From: an uncultured Buttiauxella sp.
GTDB lineage: Bacteria > Pseudomonadota > Gammaproteobacteria > Enterobacterales > Enterobacteriaceae
Direction: 5' to 3'
Assembly: GCA_946480445.1 (NCBI GenBank)
Contig: CAMLJN010000030.1
Coordinates: 1 to 35,888 of the forward strand
DNA: 35,888 nucleotides
The notes beneath the pieces are model-generated. The model saw nothing but the letters and a program-made list of their open reading frames with translations. It searched no databases and had not been told where the DNA came from. Below, in pieces: positions 8,458 through 14,622 of the stretch. The first letter of the stretch is position 1, and every line of letters begins with the position of its first letter. Position numbers and translations under genes: made by a program.

Positions 8458-8808
8458 TCACCCGTTGAGTTTCGGGAGCCGCGGTGTTGACGTTTCGCGG
8501 GAACCTGCTGCTGTGTTCCCGGAGGTCATGCCATCACCCGTTTGAGAACCTTCGCCGCAGGGGCGTAAACCAGCGCGGGCGATGGCAGCTGTCCGGGGCG
8601 CGGTTTACCGCGTGCCATTTACCCTGGACAGCTGCCAGCGGCTGTGCTTGTCTCAGCCCCGGCGACAGGGACGTAAACGGGTGAACGGCGCCGGGGTGGA
8701 CATGAGCAGGGTTCCGCCGCAGCGGCGGGGCGCGGCACGCGAAACGGCGGTGCCCCTTACGCCCCGGCGTCAGTGTGCCGGGGTGCATAAAGCGCAGGTC
8801 ACGGCGCG
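8458..8808 (-). promoter_or_regulatory. Frpo-like single-stranded promoter region, copy 2
   Basis: About 351 bp, directly repeating 6195-6547 with scattered substitutions and short indels. It sits 29 bp upstream of the gene starting at 8429. Two homologous copies, each at the head of a leading-region gene block, are the arrangement described for F (Frpo1 and Frpo2). Both copies share TTGACGTTT and the GCGCGGTTTACCGCG palindromic segment, which could build a folded promoter on single-stranded DNA. Confidence 0.68.
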
Positions 8809-9187
8809 ACAGGGCGGCGCAGCCGGAACGGCTGCTGCAAGCCAGCCTTTGACGTTGCGTCAGGGATGGACACCCGCTGCCCGGAGGTTTACCGGAGGGC
8901 CGGGCCATGACGGCGAAGCTGGCATGGTGCGAAGCATGACAGCCCGCCCGGACGCCCGCGGTGCCGGTGAGGGTATCCCCGTTCAACACCACCGCTGGAA
9001 GAGCATCGGTCGTACCACGCAGTCCGTCATCTTTACGCCCGGCAGGTCAGTGAAACGGTGCTCCCGTACGCCGGCGGGCGGCGCGTCAGCGCGGCCGCAG
9101 GCGGCAGGCCCGTGGCCTGCGGAAGGGGTTTTCGCGCGCGGACAGGCGGCGGCGGAATAACACCGCCCGCACGGGGCGGCGCAGGGG
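8809..9187. other. GC-rich non-coding stretch between Frpo-like copy 2 and a DUF1380 gene
   Basis: No gene I can support. It is very GC-rich with dyads such as GGCAGGCCCGTGGCCTGC near 9100. Part of it may belong to the duplicated promoter unit. Confidence 0.45.
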
Positions 9188-9586
9188 TTACGCAGAGGGG
9201 GAGCCGAGCACCAGTTGCAGCGTTTCCACTGCGGCGCAGGCCTCACCCGATATGTCATCAACGTGGCTCATTCCCCTTTCTATCAGCGGCAGCAGTAAGC
9301 GAAGTTCGTTTTCAGGAATGGCTATCTGACGCGGCGCGCGCTCTGCGACAATCTGACGCAGTTCTCCCGAAACAAAGTCCTGGCCGATGCCGTAGCGATA
9401 CATGATGTCGCAGTCAGCCTCCCCGATAGCCTGAAGCACTCGCGCCGTTTCTGCGATGGTGGGGTTGTATTCCGCGCCGGCCTCGCGCACGTCTTCCGCA
9501 GTCCAGGTGATAACGGCGATTTTTTCGTTGTTTTCGTGCGTTTTCAGCAGCGCAATGCAGATTTCACTCACGGTTCCGTACATCAT
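9188..9586 (-). CDS. DUF1380 family protein (first copy)
   Basis: 132 aa, start at 9586 (MMYGTVSEICIALLKTHENN) with GGAGAG five bases upstream. It shares with 11074-11484 the opening pattern M-YGT-E...L, then EKIAVITWTAEDVREA versus ERIALLVWTKQDVMAQ, then a second half with IAIPENELRLLLPLIERG versus VTVPVDTLARVVDIAARA. These mark DUF1380, a family found in plasmid leading regions with no assigned function. Acidic, no membrane segments. It follows klcA in the operon. Confidence 0.8.
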   Translation of the reverse strand: MMYGTVSEICIALLKTHENNEKIAVITWTAEDVREAGAEYNPTIAETARVLQAIGEADCDIMYRYGIGQDFVSGELRQIVAERAPRQIAIPENELRLLLPLIERGMSHVDDISGEACAAVETLQLVLGSPSA

Positions 9587-9624
9587 TTATGCTCTCCGGT
9601 TAATTTGTTGTTGTCGCATGAAGG

Positions 9625-9643
9625 CGGGGCGCATCGCGCCCCG
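9625..9643. other. Intercistronic GC hairpin between klcA and DUF1380
   Basis: CGGGGCG-CATCG-CGCCCCG, a perfect 7-bp stem in the short gap after klcA. No U-tract follows, so processing, mRNA stability or an ssDNA role is as likely as termination. Confidence 0.75.
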
Positions 9644-9650
9644 TCGGGCA

Positions 9651-10082
9651 TCAGTCAAGGGCGCGATAAATGGCGCGGCTTTCGCGGTGGGTGGCCACAA
9701 TGCTCATGAGCTGCTCATAGCGGCGGATGTAGTGGCGACAGGCGTCCCGCTCGTCGTGGTGGTCGTGCATCCAGCTCCGGTGATTAAGTACCAGCGCGGT
9801 GACGACAATCCCCGCCGCGTCGCCCGACATTTCCCCCACAAAACCGTTATCGGGGTTAAATACCGTCACGCGGTCTTCATCGGGGGCAAGATAGCCCGCC
9901 CCCTGCGGGAGGGTGTTAAACGTCCACTCGCCGCCGTCATAGTCACGAATGTATTTAGCGGCATAGGCGTAAATACAGGCTTCGGCGGTCAGGTAGTCCG
10001 CGCCAAACAGGACGGGCAGGAAGGAAAAGCGCGCCTCGCGGGCTACGGGGGAAACGGTCGGGCAGGTGTGCGTGCGTAACAT
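9651..10082 (-). CDS. klcA: KlcA/ArdB-family antirestriction protein
   Basis: 143 aa, ATG at 10082 with GGAGG six bases upstream. Family signatures are clear: FLPVLFGADYLTAEACIYAYA, DYDGGEWTFNTLPQGAGYLAPD, NGFVGEMSGDAAGIVVTALVLNH and the ending ATHRESRAIYRALD. KlcA/ArdB proteins let incoming DNA escape type I restriction in vivo without resembling DNA in the way ArdA does. The position in the leading region lets the protein act soon after entry, together with the methyltransferase at 11751-12452. Length is normal. Confidence 0.9.
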   Translation of the reverse strand: MLRTHTCPTVSPVAREARFSFLPVLFGADYLTAEACIYAYAAKYIRDYDGGEWTFNTLPQGAGYLAPDEDRVTVFNPDNGFVGEMSGDAAGIVVTALVLNHRSWMHDHHDERDACRHYIRRYEQLMSIVATHRESRAIYRALD

Positions 10083-10150
10083 TGTGAGCCTCCGGTTTTA
10101 CATGAGATGCGACACCGGGCGGTGCAGGCAGAGGGCGTTTATCACCACAA

Positions 10151-10168
10151 GGCCCGACGCGGCGGGCC
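10151..10168. other. Intercistronic GC hairpin upstream of klcA
   Basis: GGCCCG-ACGCGG-CGGGCC, a perfect 6-bp stem in the 181-bp gap between the 253-aa gene and klcA. One of the recurring leading-region hairpins. Confidence 0.65.
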
Positions 10169-10263
10169 GGGTGACGCGGAGCCGCCCGGCGACATCCTTA
10201 GTGGATGTTGTCATCCCGCGCCGGTGAATGCGGGGAAGGTTTTTCCCTCCCCTTCTTTTACGC

Positions 10264-11025
10264 TTACTGCGCGGGCATCGCCCGGGCCTCGCTCATGACC
10301 TCACGCAGGACGCGGCGATCAAGCCAGCGGCGTGCGGGGTCGCCGGGGAAACGCAGCACGTCTGTGATAACGCCTGCGGCCTTAATATCTTCTTCCCGCT
10401 CGTTAACCACGGTGAGCAACACCGGGCAGAACCGCGCCCCGCGCACCAGAACCGCTTCAAGGACGGCATCCAGCTGTTCCGCGTCGTCCTCATCGAGCCA
10501 GTTTTCGTGGTCGTACTCGTCGGCGAGAATGCGCCAGTCACCGAAGCGCCTGTCCATCAGTCGCGGCGTGGCGGAGGGTTTGAGCGCGGCGGCGAGGCGG
10601 CGGGCGTCCTCCCGGACGATGTTGCAAATCGCATCAATGCTGCCTCTGAGGAAGGCCAGCAGGTCGTCACATTCCGCCGCGGTCAGCCATTCCTGCGCAA
10701 ACGGCAGGTGAATCGTCATGGCATCGGCCAGGCGTTCCGGGTGTGTATCGCGTTTCGCGGGGTACAGATACAGCCGGGCAGGTGTTCCCGTCAGTCGCCG
10801 GGCGCTGGCGGTCAGCAGCGCCGCCCGGCCATACGTCAGCGGCTGGCAAAGATGCGTGACCAGCGCCAGAATTTGCGCGGCATCGAGGGAGCCGCAGGCG
10901 ACAAGCCAGCCGGGCATCTGTTCGGGCGCGACGGGCATCATATCCACGCAGGACGGCCAGCCCGCATCCTGTAGCATCCGGTCGCCGTGGCGCAGTATCA
11001 GCGCGTTCAGGGTGTCATTTCTCAT
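10264..11025 (-). CDS. Conserved plasmid protein of 253 aa, unknown function
   Basis: ATG at 11025 (MRNDTLNALILRHGDRMLQD) with GGAG eight bases upstream. Mostly helical and acidic, with no Cys pairs, signal or membrane segment. A run of acidic residues (DEYDHENWLDEDDAEQLDAV) around residues 168-187 is striking. I know similar proteins only as leading-region companions of DUF1380 and klcA genes and assign no domain. A GC hairpin separates it from the upstream DUF1380 gene. Confidence 0.68.
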   Translation of the reverse strand: MRNDTLNALILRHGDRMLQDAGWPSCVDMMPVAPEQMPGWLVACGSLDAAQILALVTHLCQPLTYGRAALLTASARRLTGTPARLYLYPAKRDTHPERLADAMTIHLPFAQEWLTAAECDDLLAFLRGSIDAICNIVREDARRLAAALKPSATPRLMDRRFGDWRILADEYDHENWLDEDDAEQLDAVLEAVLVRGARFCPVLLTVVNEREEDIKAAGVITDVLRFPGDPARRWLDRRVLREVMSEARAMPAQ

Positions 11026-11045
11026 TGTTCTGCTCCTTCGGATAG

Positions 11046-11067
11046 CGCCCCGCCGTTCAGCGGGGCG
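11046..11067. other. Intercistronic GC hairpin
   Basis: CGCCCCGC-CGTTCA-GCGGGGCG, a perfect 8-bp stem between the second DUF1380 gene and the 253-aa gene. No U-tract on the coding strand. Confidence 0.8.
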
Positions 11068-11073
11068 AACGGG

Positions 11074-11484
11074 TTAAGCGGCGATTTCGTTTTCCAGCCA
11101 GGTAATATCTTTCTGAGCGTCGGCAACGCTCGGGTAGTGCTGTCGCACAAGGGGCCACGCCTGCGCGTCTTCCCCGCTGAGCGCCCGTGCAGCGATATCC
11201 ACCACCCGCGCCAGCGTATCGACGGGGACGGTCACGCGCGGGGCGTTCGTGCCAATCCCGGCATACACCGCCTGAACGGTGCGGAACGACACGCCGTCTT
11301 CGGTATGCTCTCCCGTTCCCGCGCGTCCGATAAGCTCAAGCACGGCTTCGCCTTCGGCCTCCGTCATATTCTCAGCCTGCGCCATCACGTCCTGCTTCGT
11401 CCAGACCAGCAGGGCAATGCGCTCCTCGTTGCCAAACATACGTTTCAGCTTTTTGTTCAGCTCTTTACGGGTTCCGTACAGCAT
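11074..11484 (-). CDS. DUF1380 family protein (second copy)
   Basis: 136 aa, ATG at 11484 with GGAGAACAAATC upstream. It opens MLYGTRKELNKKLKRMFGNE and continues ERIALLVWTKQDVMAQ, the pattern shared with the DUF1380 protein at 9188-9586. The C-terminus (VADAQKDITWLENEIAA) is helical. The two copies are diverged, so the duplication is old and both probably serve the leading region. Function unknown. Confidence 0.8.
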   Translation of the reverse strand: MLYGTRKELNKKLKRMFGNEERIALLVWTKQDVMAQAENMTEAEGEAVLELIGRAGTGEHTEDGVSFRTVQAVYAGIGTNAPRVTVPVDTLARVVDIAARALSGEDAQAWPLVRQHYPSVADAQKDITWLENEIAA

Positions 11485-11507
11485 GATTTGTTCTCCACTT
11501 TGCTGTG

Positions 11508-11524
11508 GGGCGGCCTCGCCGCCC
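11508..11524. other. Intercistronic GC hairpin
   Basis: GGGCGGC-CTC-GCCGCCC, a perfect 7-bp stem between the 73-aa gene and the second DUF1380 gene. Confidence 0.75.
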
Positions 11525-11529
11525 GGGGT

Positions 11530-11751
11530 TCAGTCTCTGAATGATTCGTCAAGCAACAGGGCGATATTGAAAGCCTCGTCCATCAGGACGCTGATACGGC
11601 GCAGGCTTACGCCAGCCAGACGCTCCGGCAGCCCGTCATGCCGGTAGTGGTATTTCTCTTCCAGCACGTTCAGGGTGGTTTTCAGGTCGCACATGCTGTT
11701 CGCCAGCCCGGCGATATCGCGCCGCAGCCCTTCGTGTCCGTCGTAGTTCAT
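11530..11751 (-). CDS. Small protein coupled to the DNA methyltransferase, unknown
   Basis: 73 aa; its ATG shares one base with the methyltransferase stop (TGATG at 11749-11753), so the two are translationally coupled, and GGAGG lies in the end of the upstream gene. The sequence is helical (GLRRDIAGLANSMCDLKTTL, SVLMDEAFNIALLLDESFRD) with no known motif. Coupling suggests a role linked to the methyltransferase, but that is only inference. Confidence 0.65.
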   Translation of the reverse strand: MNYDGHEGLRRDIAGLANSMCDLKTTLNVLEEKYHYRHDGLPERLAGVSLRRISVLMDEAFNIALLLDESFRD

Positions 11752-12452
11752 CAGGCGGCCTCCGGCAGCCAGTCGTCGTTCGCTGCCGGGGTATTCACGG
11801 CGCGGCGCATCGCGGCCAGCCGTTCAGTTCCGGCCCGGTGGTACTGCTCCAGCATTTCGATGCCGATATAGCGCCGTCCGGCGCGGTATGCGGCGACGCA
11901 GGTCGAGCCGCTGCCGGCAAAGGGGTCGAGCACAATCGCGCCGGGGGCGCTGAATGACTCAATCAGCGGCTGGAGCGCCTCCACCGGTTTCTGGGTCGGG
12001 TGTAGCGGGTTGCCGGTATACGGGAACGGCAGCACGTCCGGCAGCGGTTTTTCAGGCGGCGTCGGTCGCCCCTTGGCGAGCACGTACGCCCCTTCATGGC
12101 GGTAATCCACAAATCCGCGACGCCCCTTCGCGCTGCGGCGGTTGGAAGCATAGGTTTTGGTGAACACAATCTGGCCAACGGCATAGAACCCCGCCGCTTT
12201 CCACGCGGCCATAAAGCGGTCCACGCGGTTCCAGCCGTAGAAGCTGACCATCAGCGCATCTTTTTTCAGCACGCGGTACATCTCAAGGGTGGCAGGCTCC
12301 AGCCATTCATCGGTGACGTCGCCGGCAATCTGGCGGCCTGAACGGTCCTTAAAGCCGACGAGGTACGGCGGATCGGTCACAATAAGGTCAACGGCGCGGT
12401 CGGGAAATCCGCGCATCACGTCAGTACAGTCCCCGAGAATGAATCTGGACAT
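11751..12452 (-). CDS. Orphan site-specific DNA methyltransferase (beta-class amino-methyltransferase)
   Basis: 233 aa, ATG at 12452 with AGGAG eight bases upstream; the longer upstream frame lacks a better site. The catalytic motif DPPY is at residues 27-30 and the S-adenosylmethionine motif LDPFAGSGSTCVAA lies near residue 180, so the order is motif IV, target recognition, motif I, which is the beta class. Such enzymes methylate adenine N6 (less often cytosine N4). No partner endonuclease is present. Orphan methyltransferases of this type are usual in F-like leading regions and may shield incoming DNA from host restriction. Confidence 0.88.
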   Translation of the reverse strand: MSRFILGDCTDVMRGFPDRAVDLIVTDPPYLVGFKDRSGRQIAGDVTDEWLEPATLEMYRVLKKDALMVSFYGWNRVDRFMAAWKAAGFYAVGQIVFTKTYASNRRSAKGRRGFVDYRHEGAYVLAKGRPTPPEKPLPDVLPFPYTGNPLHPTQKPVEALQPLIESFSAPGAIVLDPFAGSGSTCVAAYRAGRRYIGIEMLEQYHRAGTERLAAMRRAVNTPAANDDWLPEAA

Positions 12453-12472
12453 GGCAGCACTCCTGTAGTCAG

Positions 12473-12728
12473 AGGGGGCAGGAGGCATCACCGCGATACC
12501 GTTCCCTGCCGCACGCTGCCTGTTCATCGCGTCCGGTCACGGGTCAGGCCGACCGTGGAATACCGCAGCCGCCAGGCTTTTATGGCGGCAAGGATATGCC
12601 GCGAAAGCGGCTTGAAGGGCGTTCCTTAAAGGGCGAGGGGCTGGCGCAAAATACCGGCGGCGCCGGGCCTGAGCGGAAAAGCCGCCCGTCCCGTAACAGG
12701 CCGGAAGCGAGACACTGGCAGCGGGTGG
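12473..12728. repeat. Second leading-region repeat, copy C1
   Basis: About 256 bp repeated at 13439-13700. Shared blocks include GGCATCACCGCGAT, TTCCCTGCCGCACGCTGCC, GGGTCAGGCCGACCGTGGAA, TTTTATGGCGGCAAGG and GCGGCTTGAAGGGCGTTCC. Both contain the hairpin GCCGC-GAAA-GCGGC (here 12599-12612). It is non-coding and lies just upstream of the methyltransferase gene. Confidence 0.75.
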
Positions 12729-12839
12729 CAGGCTCATCCTCCCGCGCCGCGCGGCGGTCGCGGAAGAAAAGCGGAGCCGGTGAGGGCGACGGCTGAAACA
12801 GGGAGAAAAAACCGGGCTGCACGCCCGGTCAGGAAAGAG

Positions 12840-13175
12840 TCAGCGGGTGATATCCCGCCAGTCATTACCGTACTCATCGCAGAGGCCGGGCGTATCCGTC
12901 ACGCCGGTTGCTGCCCACGTATCCATAAACTTCAGTCCGCGCAGGATACGGCTCTCCACGTCATCGAGCAGGATGATGCTGTTAAACCAGACCACGCCAT
13001 CAGGATACTGCCAGCGGTGACGGTCATCCTCGCGCAGCAGACTGTCCCACCACGTCCGGCCCATCTGTATCGCGCCCGATTCAGCCTGCGCCAGGCTGGT
13101 TGCTGATATCATGTGATGCACCATCATTTCCACGCCGCTGATTTCAACGGCAAAGCCGACCAGCCAGGTATTCAT
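12840..13175 (-). CDS. Leading-region protein of 111 aa, unknown
   Basis: The ATG at 13175 overlaps the stop of the preceding gene (ATGA), so the two are coupled. MNTWLVGFAVEISGVEMMVH begins as beta strand, then GRTWWDSLLREDDRHRWQYP and GVVWFNSIILLDDVESR. The pattern, a short protein with an N-terminal strand and several Trp residues, gives no clear family. It lies between repeats C1 and C2, so it and its partner form a separate transcription unit. Confidence 0.65.
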   Translation of the reverse strand: MNTWLVGFAVEISGVEMMVHHMISATSLAQAESGAIQMGRTWWDSLLREDDRHRWQYPDGVVWFNSIILLDDVESRILRGLKFMDTWAATGVTDTPGLCDEYGNDWRDITR

Positions 13176-13405
13176 ACACGTTTTACCTCATCAATCGCCG
13201 CCTGCAGGTGGCTCCAGTTAAATCCGTCATTCGCATCATGGCTGTCCTGCGCCCGCTCCATCGCTGCATCGATGTCGCCGTCCGTGAGCGAGCCGTCCAG
13301 TGAGAGAAAATCATCGGCCAGCCAGAACGTGCCGCAGCACAGCGCGTCGTCGGGGTAGTGCGACAGCCTGTTTATAAAAGCTTTCACGGTCATGCGTTTT
13401 TTCAT
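13172..13405 (-). CDS. Leading-region protein of 77 aa, unknown
   Basis: I take the ATG at 13405 (MKKRMTVKAFINRL); a TTG five codons upstream has GGCGAG before it and could be used instead. The protein is small and acidic in its second half (SLTDGDIDAAMERAQDSHDA). Its stop overlaps the start of the 111-aa gene. It is the promoter-proximal gene of the leading block and follows repeat C2. No family recognised. Confidence 0.62.
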   Translation of the reverse strand: MKKRMTVKAFINRLSHYPDDALCCGTFWLADDFLSLDGSLTDGDIDAAMERAQDSHDANDGFNWSHLQAAIDEVKRV

Positions 13406-13438
13406 CTGTTTTTCGGGCAATGGCTCGCCCGCCTCCTC

Positions 13439-13700
13439 TGTGGTCAGCGTGGGCAGAAGGCATCACCGCGATGACCTTCCCTGCCGCACGCTGCCCGTAC
13501 GCCGCGAAAGCCGACGGGTCAGGCCGACCGTGGAATACCGTAGCCGTCAGCTTTTATGGCGGCAAGGCTATGCCGCGAAAGCGGCTTGAAGGGCGTTCCT
13601 TAGCGGAGCGAGGGCGTGGTGAATAATACCCACGGCACCTGGCCTGAGCGGTAACCGCCCGTCCCGTAAAAGGCAGATGCGGCACGCTGGCAGCGTGTGG
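13439..13700. repeat. Second leading-region repeat, copy C2
   Basis: Direct repeat of 12473-12728, diverged at scattered sites, again with GCCGC-GAAA-GCGGC (13572-13585) and GCGGCTTGAAGGGCGTTCC. It sits between the leading block on the minus strand and the SOS operon on the plus strand. Confidence 0.75.
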
Positions 13701-13709
13701 ATGATCGCA

Positions 13710-13755
13710 TTATCCACAGACAGGGTGGAAAACCAGCCGGCAACCCTGTGGATAA
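13710..13755. promoter_or_regulatory. Inverted pair of consensus DnaA boxes
   Basis: TTATCCACA at 13710-13718 and its inverse TGTGGATAA at 13747-13755, both perfect matches to the DnaA R-box. The arms extend with AGGGT/ACCCT, so the single strand can fold into a hairpin with a DnaA box in its stem. Function is not shown by sequence alone. Confidence 0.75.
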
Positions 13756-13850
13756 CGATGAGGGATCGGCTCAAAGCCGCAAAGGACAGGCGGTGGGGTT
13801 CTGCCGGTTCGATACGGTTAAAATCCAGGCAAAGAGACCTCTGTCAGAGA

Positions 13851-13897
13851 TTGACAAAAAGAGCGGTCAGGCATATCTTTACTGTATATCCATACAG
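13851..13897 (+). promoter_or_regulatory. SOS promoter with LexA box
   Basis: TTGACA at 13851-13856, a 17-base spacer and TATCTT at 13874-13879 make a sigma-70 promoter. Just downstream, TACTGTATATCCATACAGTA at 13880-13899 is a palindromic LexA operator (CTGT-N8-ACAG at 13882-13897) covering the expected start of transcription. The operon behind it should be repressed until DNA damage. Confidence 0.93.
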
Positions 13898-13919
13898 TAA
13901 AGATATGAGAGAGAATATC

Positions 13920-14165
13920 ATGCTACAGGTTTCAGTACGTTTTTCTCCGGAACAGGTAAAGGCCATGCCCGCCGGGGCATTTGCCGCTCTACAGCAGGAA
14001 ATTGAGCGACGCCTGACGCCACATTATCCGTCACTGTGGCTCAACGTCAGCAAGGGATCACAGAGCAGCCTGAGCGTTAGCGGCGCCCGAAATGACCGGG
14101 AGAAGGCTGACGTCATGGAAGCGCTGGAGGCTATCTGGCTCGACGACAGCTGGCTGCCTCTGTAA
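13920..14165 (+). CDS. DinI-like SOS protein (ImpC-type), first gene of umuDC operon
   Basis: 81 aa starting [21 protein letters not shown] chose the ATG at 13920 because GAGAG lies six bases upstream and the start then matches the beginning of DinI; an ATG at 13905 lacks a good site. Features of the DinI family are visible: an N-terminal strand, [18 protein letters not shown] helix, [20 protein letters not shown] and a C-terminal WLDDSWL. DinI-type proteins modulate RecA filaments and so UmuD cleavage. Its stop overlaps umuD by one base. Gene order dinI-like/umuD/umuC matches the plasmid impCAB arrangement. Confidence 0.82.
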   Translation: MLQVSVRFSPEQVKAMPAGAFAALQQEIERRLTPHYPSLWLNVSKGSQSSLSVSGARNDREKADVMEALEAIWLDDSWLPL

Positions 14166-14611
14166 TGCGTACAGAGCCTCACTTCTCACCGACCGTGCTG
14201 CAGGTGCATCCGCAGACACCAGCCCGGCTGGCCATTCCCCTTTTTTCCGAGGCGTGTCCGGCCGGCTTTCCAAGCCCGGCAGGGGATTACGTTGAGCAGG
14301 AGCTTGACCTTAACACCCTGTGTATCCGGCACCCTTCCGCCACCTACTTTCTGCGCGCCAGCGGAGAAAGCATGCGCGATATCGGGCTGCACGACGGTGA
14401 TATCCTGATTGTCGACCGCGCCGAAACCGCACAGGAAGGGGATATCGTTATCGCGGAAATGGACGGGGGGTTTACCGTCAAACGTCTGAGGCTGCGACCC
14501 CGCCCGGCGCTTGAGCCAATGAACCCGGATTACCCGACGCTGTACCCGGAAACCCTCACCCTGTTCGGGGTGGTGACGCACTTCATCCACCGGACCCGGG
14601 CGCGCCTTTAA
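14165..14611 (+). CDS. umuD: UmuD-like subunit of mutagenic polymerase (MucA/ImpA type)
   Basis: 148 aa. The self-cleavage site is Ala33-Gly34 in [15 protein letters not shown], aligned with Cys24-Gly25 of chromosomal UmuD. The catalytic dyad is Ser69 in ASGESM and Lys106 in GGFTVKRL. RecA-promoted self-cleavage gives UmuD', which joins UmuC to form a PolV-type translesion polymerase. The ATG shares a base with the upstream stop (TAATG), and a longer N-terminus than the chromosomal protein makes up the extra residues. Under the LexA box at 13880-13899. Confidence 0.93.
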   Translation: MRTEPHFSPTVLQVHPQTPARLAIPLFSEACPAGFPSPAGDYVEQELDLNTLCIRHPSATYFLRASGESMRDIGLHDGDILIVDRAETAQEGDIVIAEMDGGFTVKRLRLRPRPALEPMNPDYPTLYPETLTLFGVVTHFIHRTRARL

Positions 14612-14622
14612 AAGGGGGAACG

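Noticed and set aside
8582..9160. 192-codon plus-strand frame over Frpo-like copy 2
   Set aside because: Composition is Arg/Gly/Ala-rich as expected from GC-rich non-coding DNA, and it has no counterpart with conserved protein sequence in copy 1.
13400..13900. oriT next to the leading region
   Set aside because: No nic-like sequence, traM or traY-type binding repeats were recognised; by gene order oriT would have been on the psiA side, in the deleted part.
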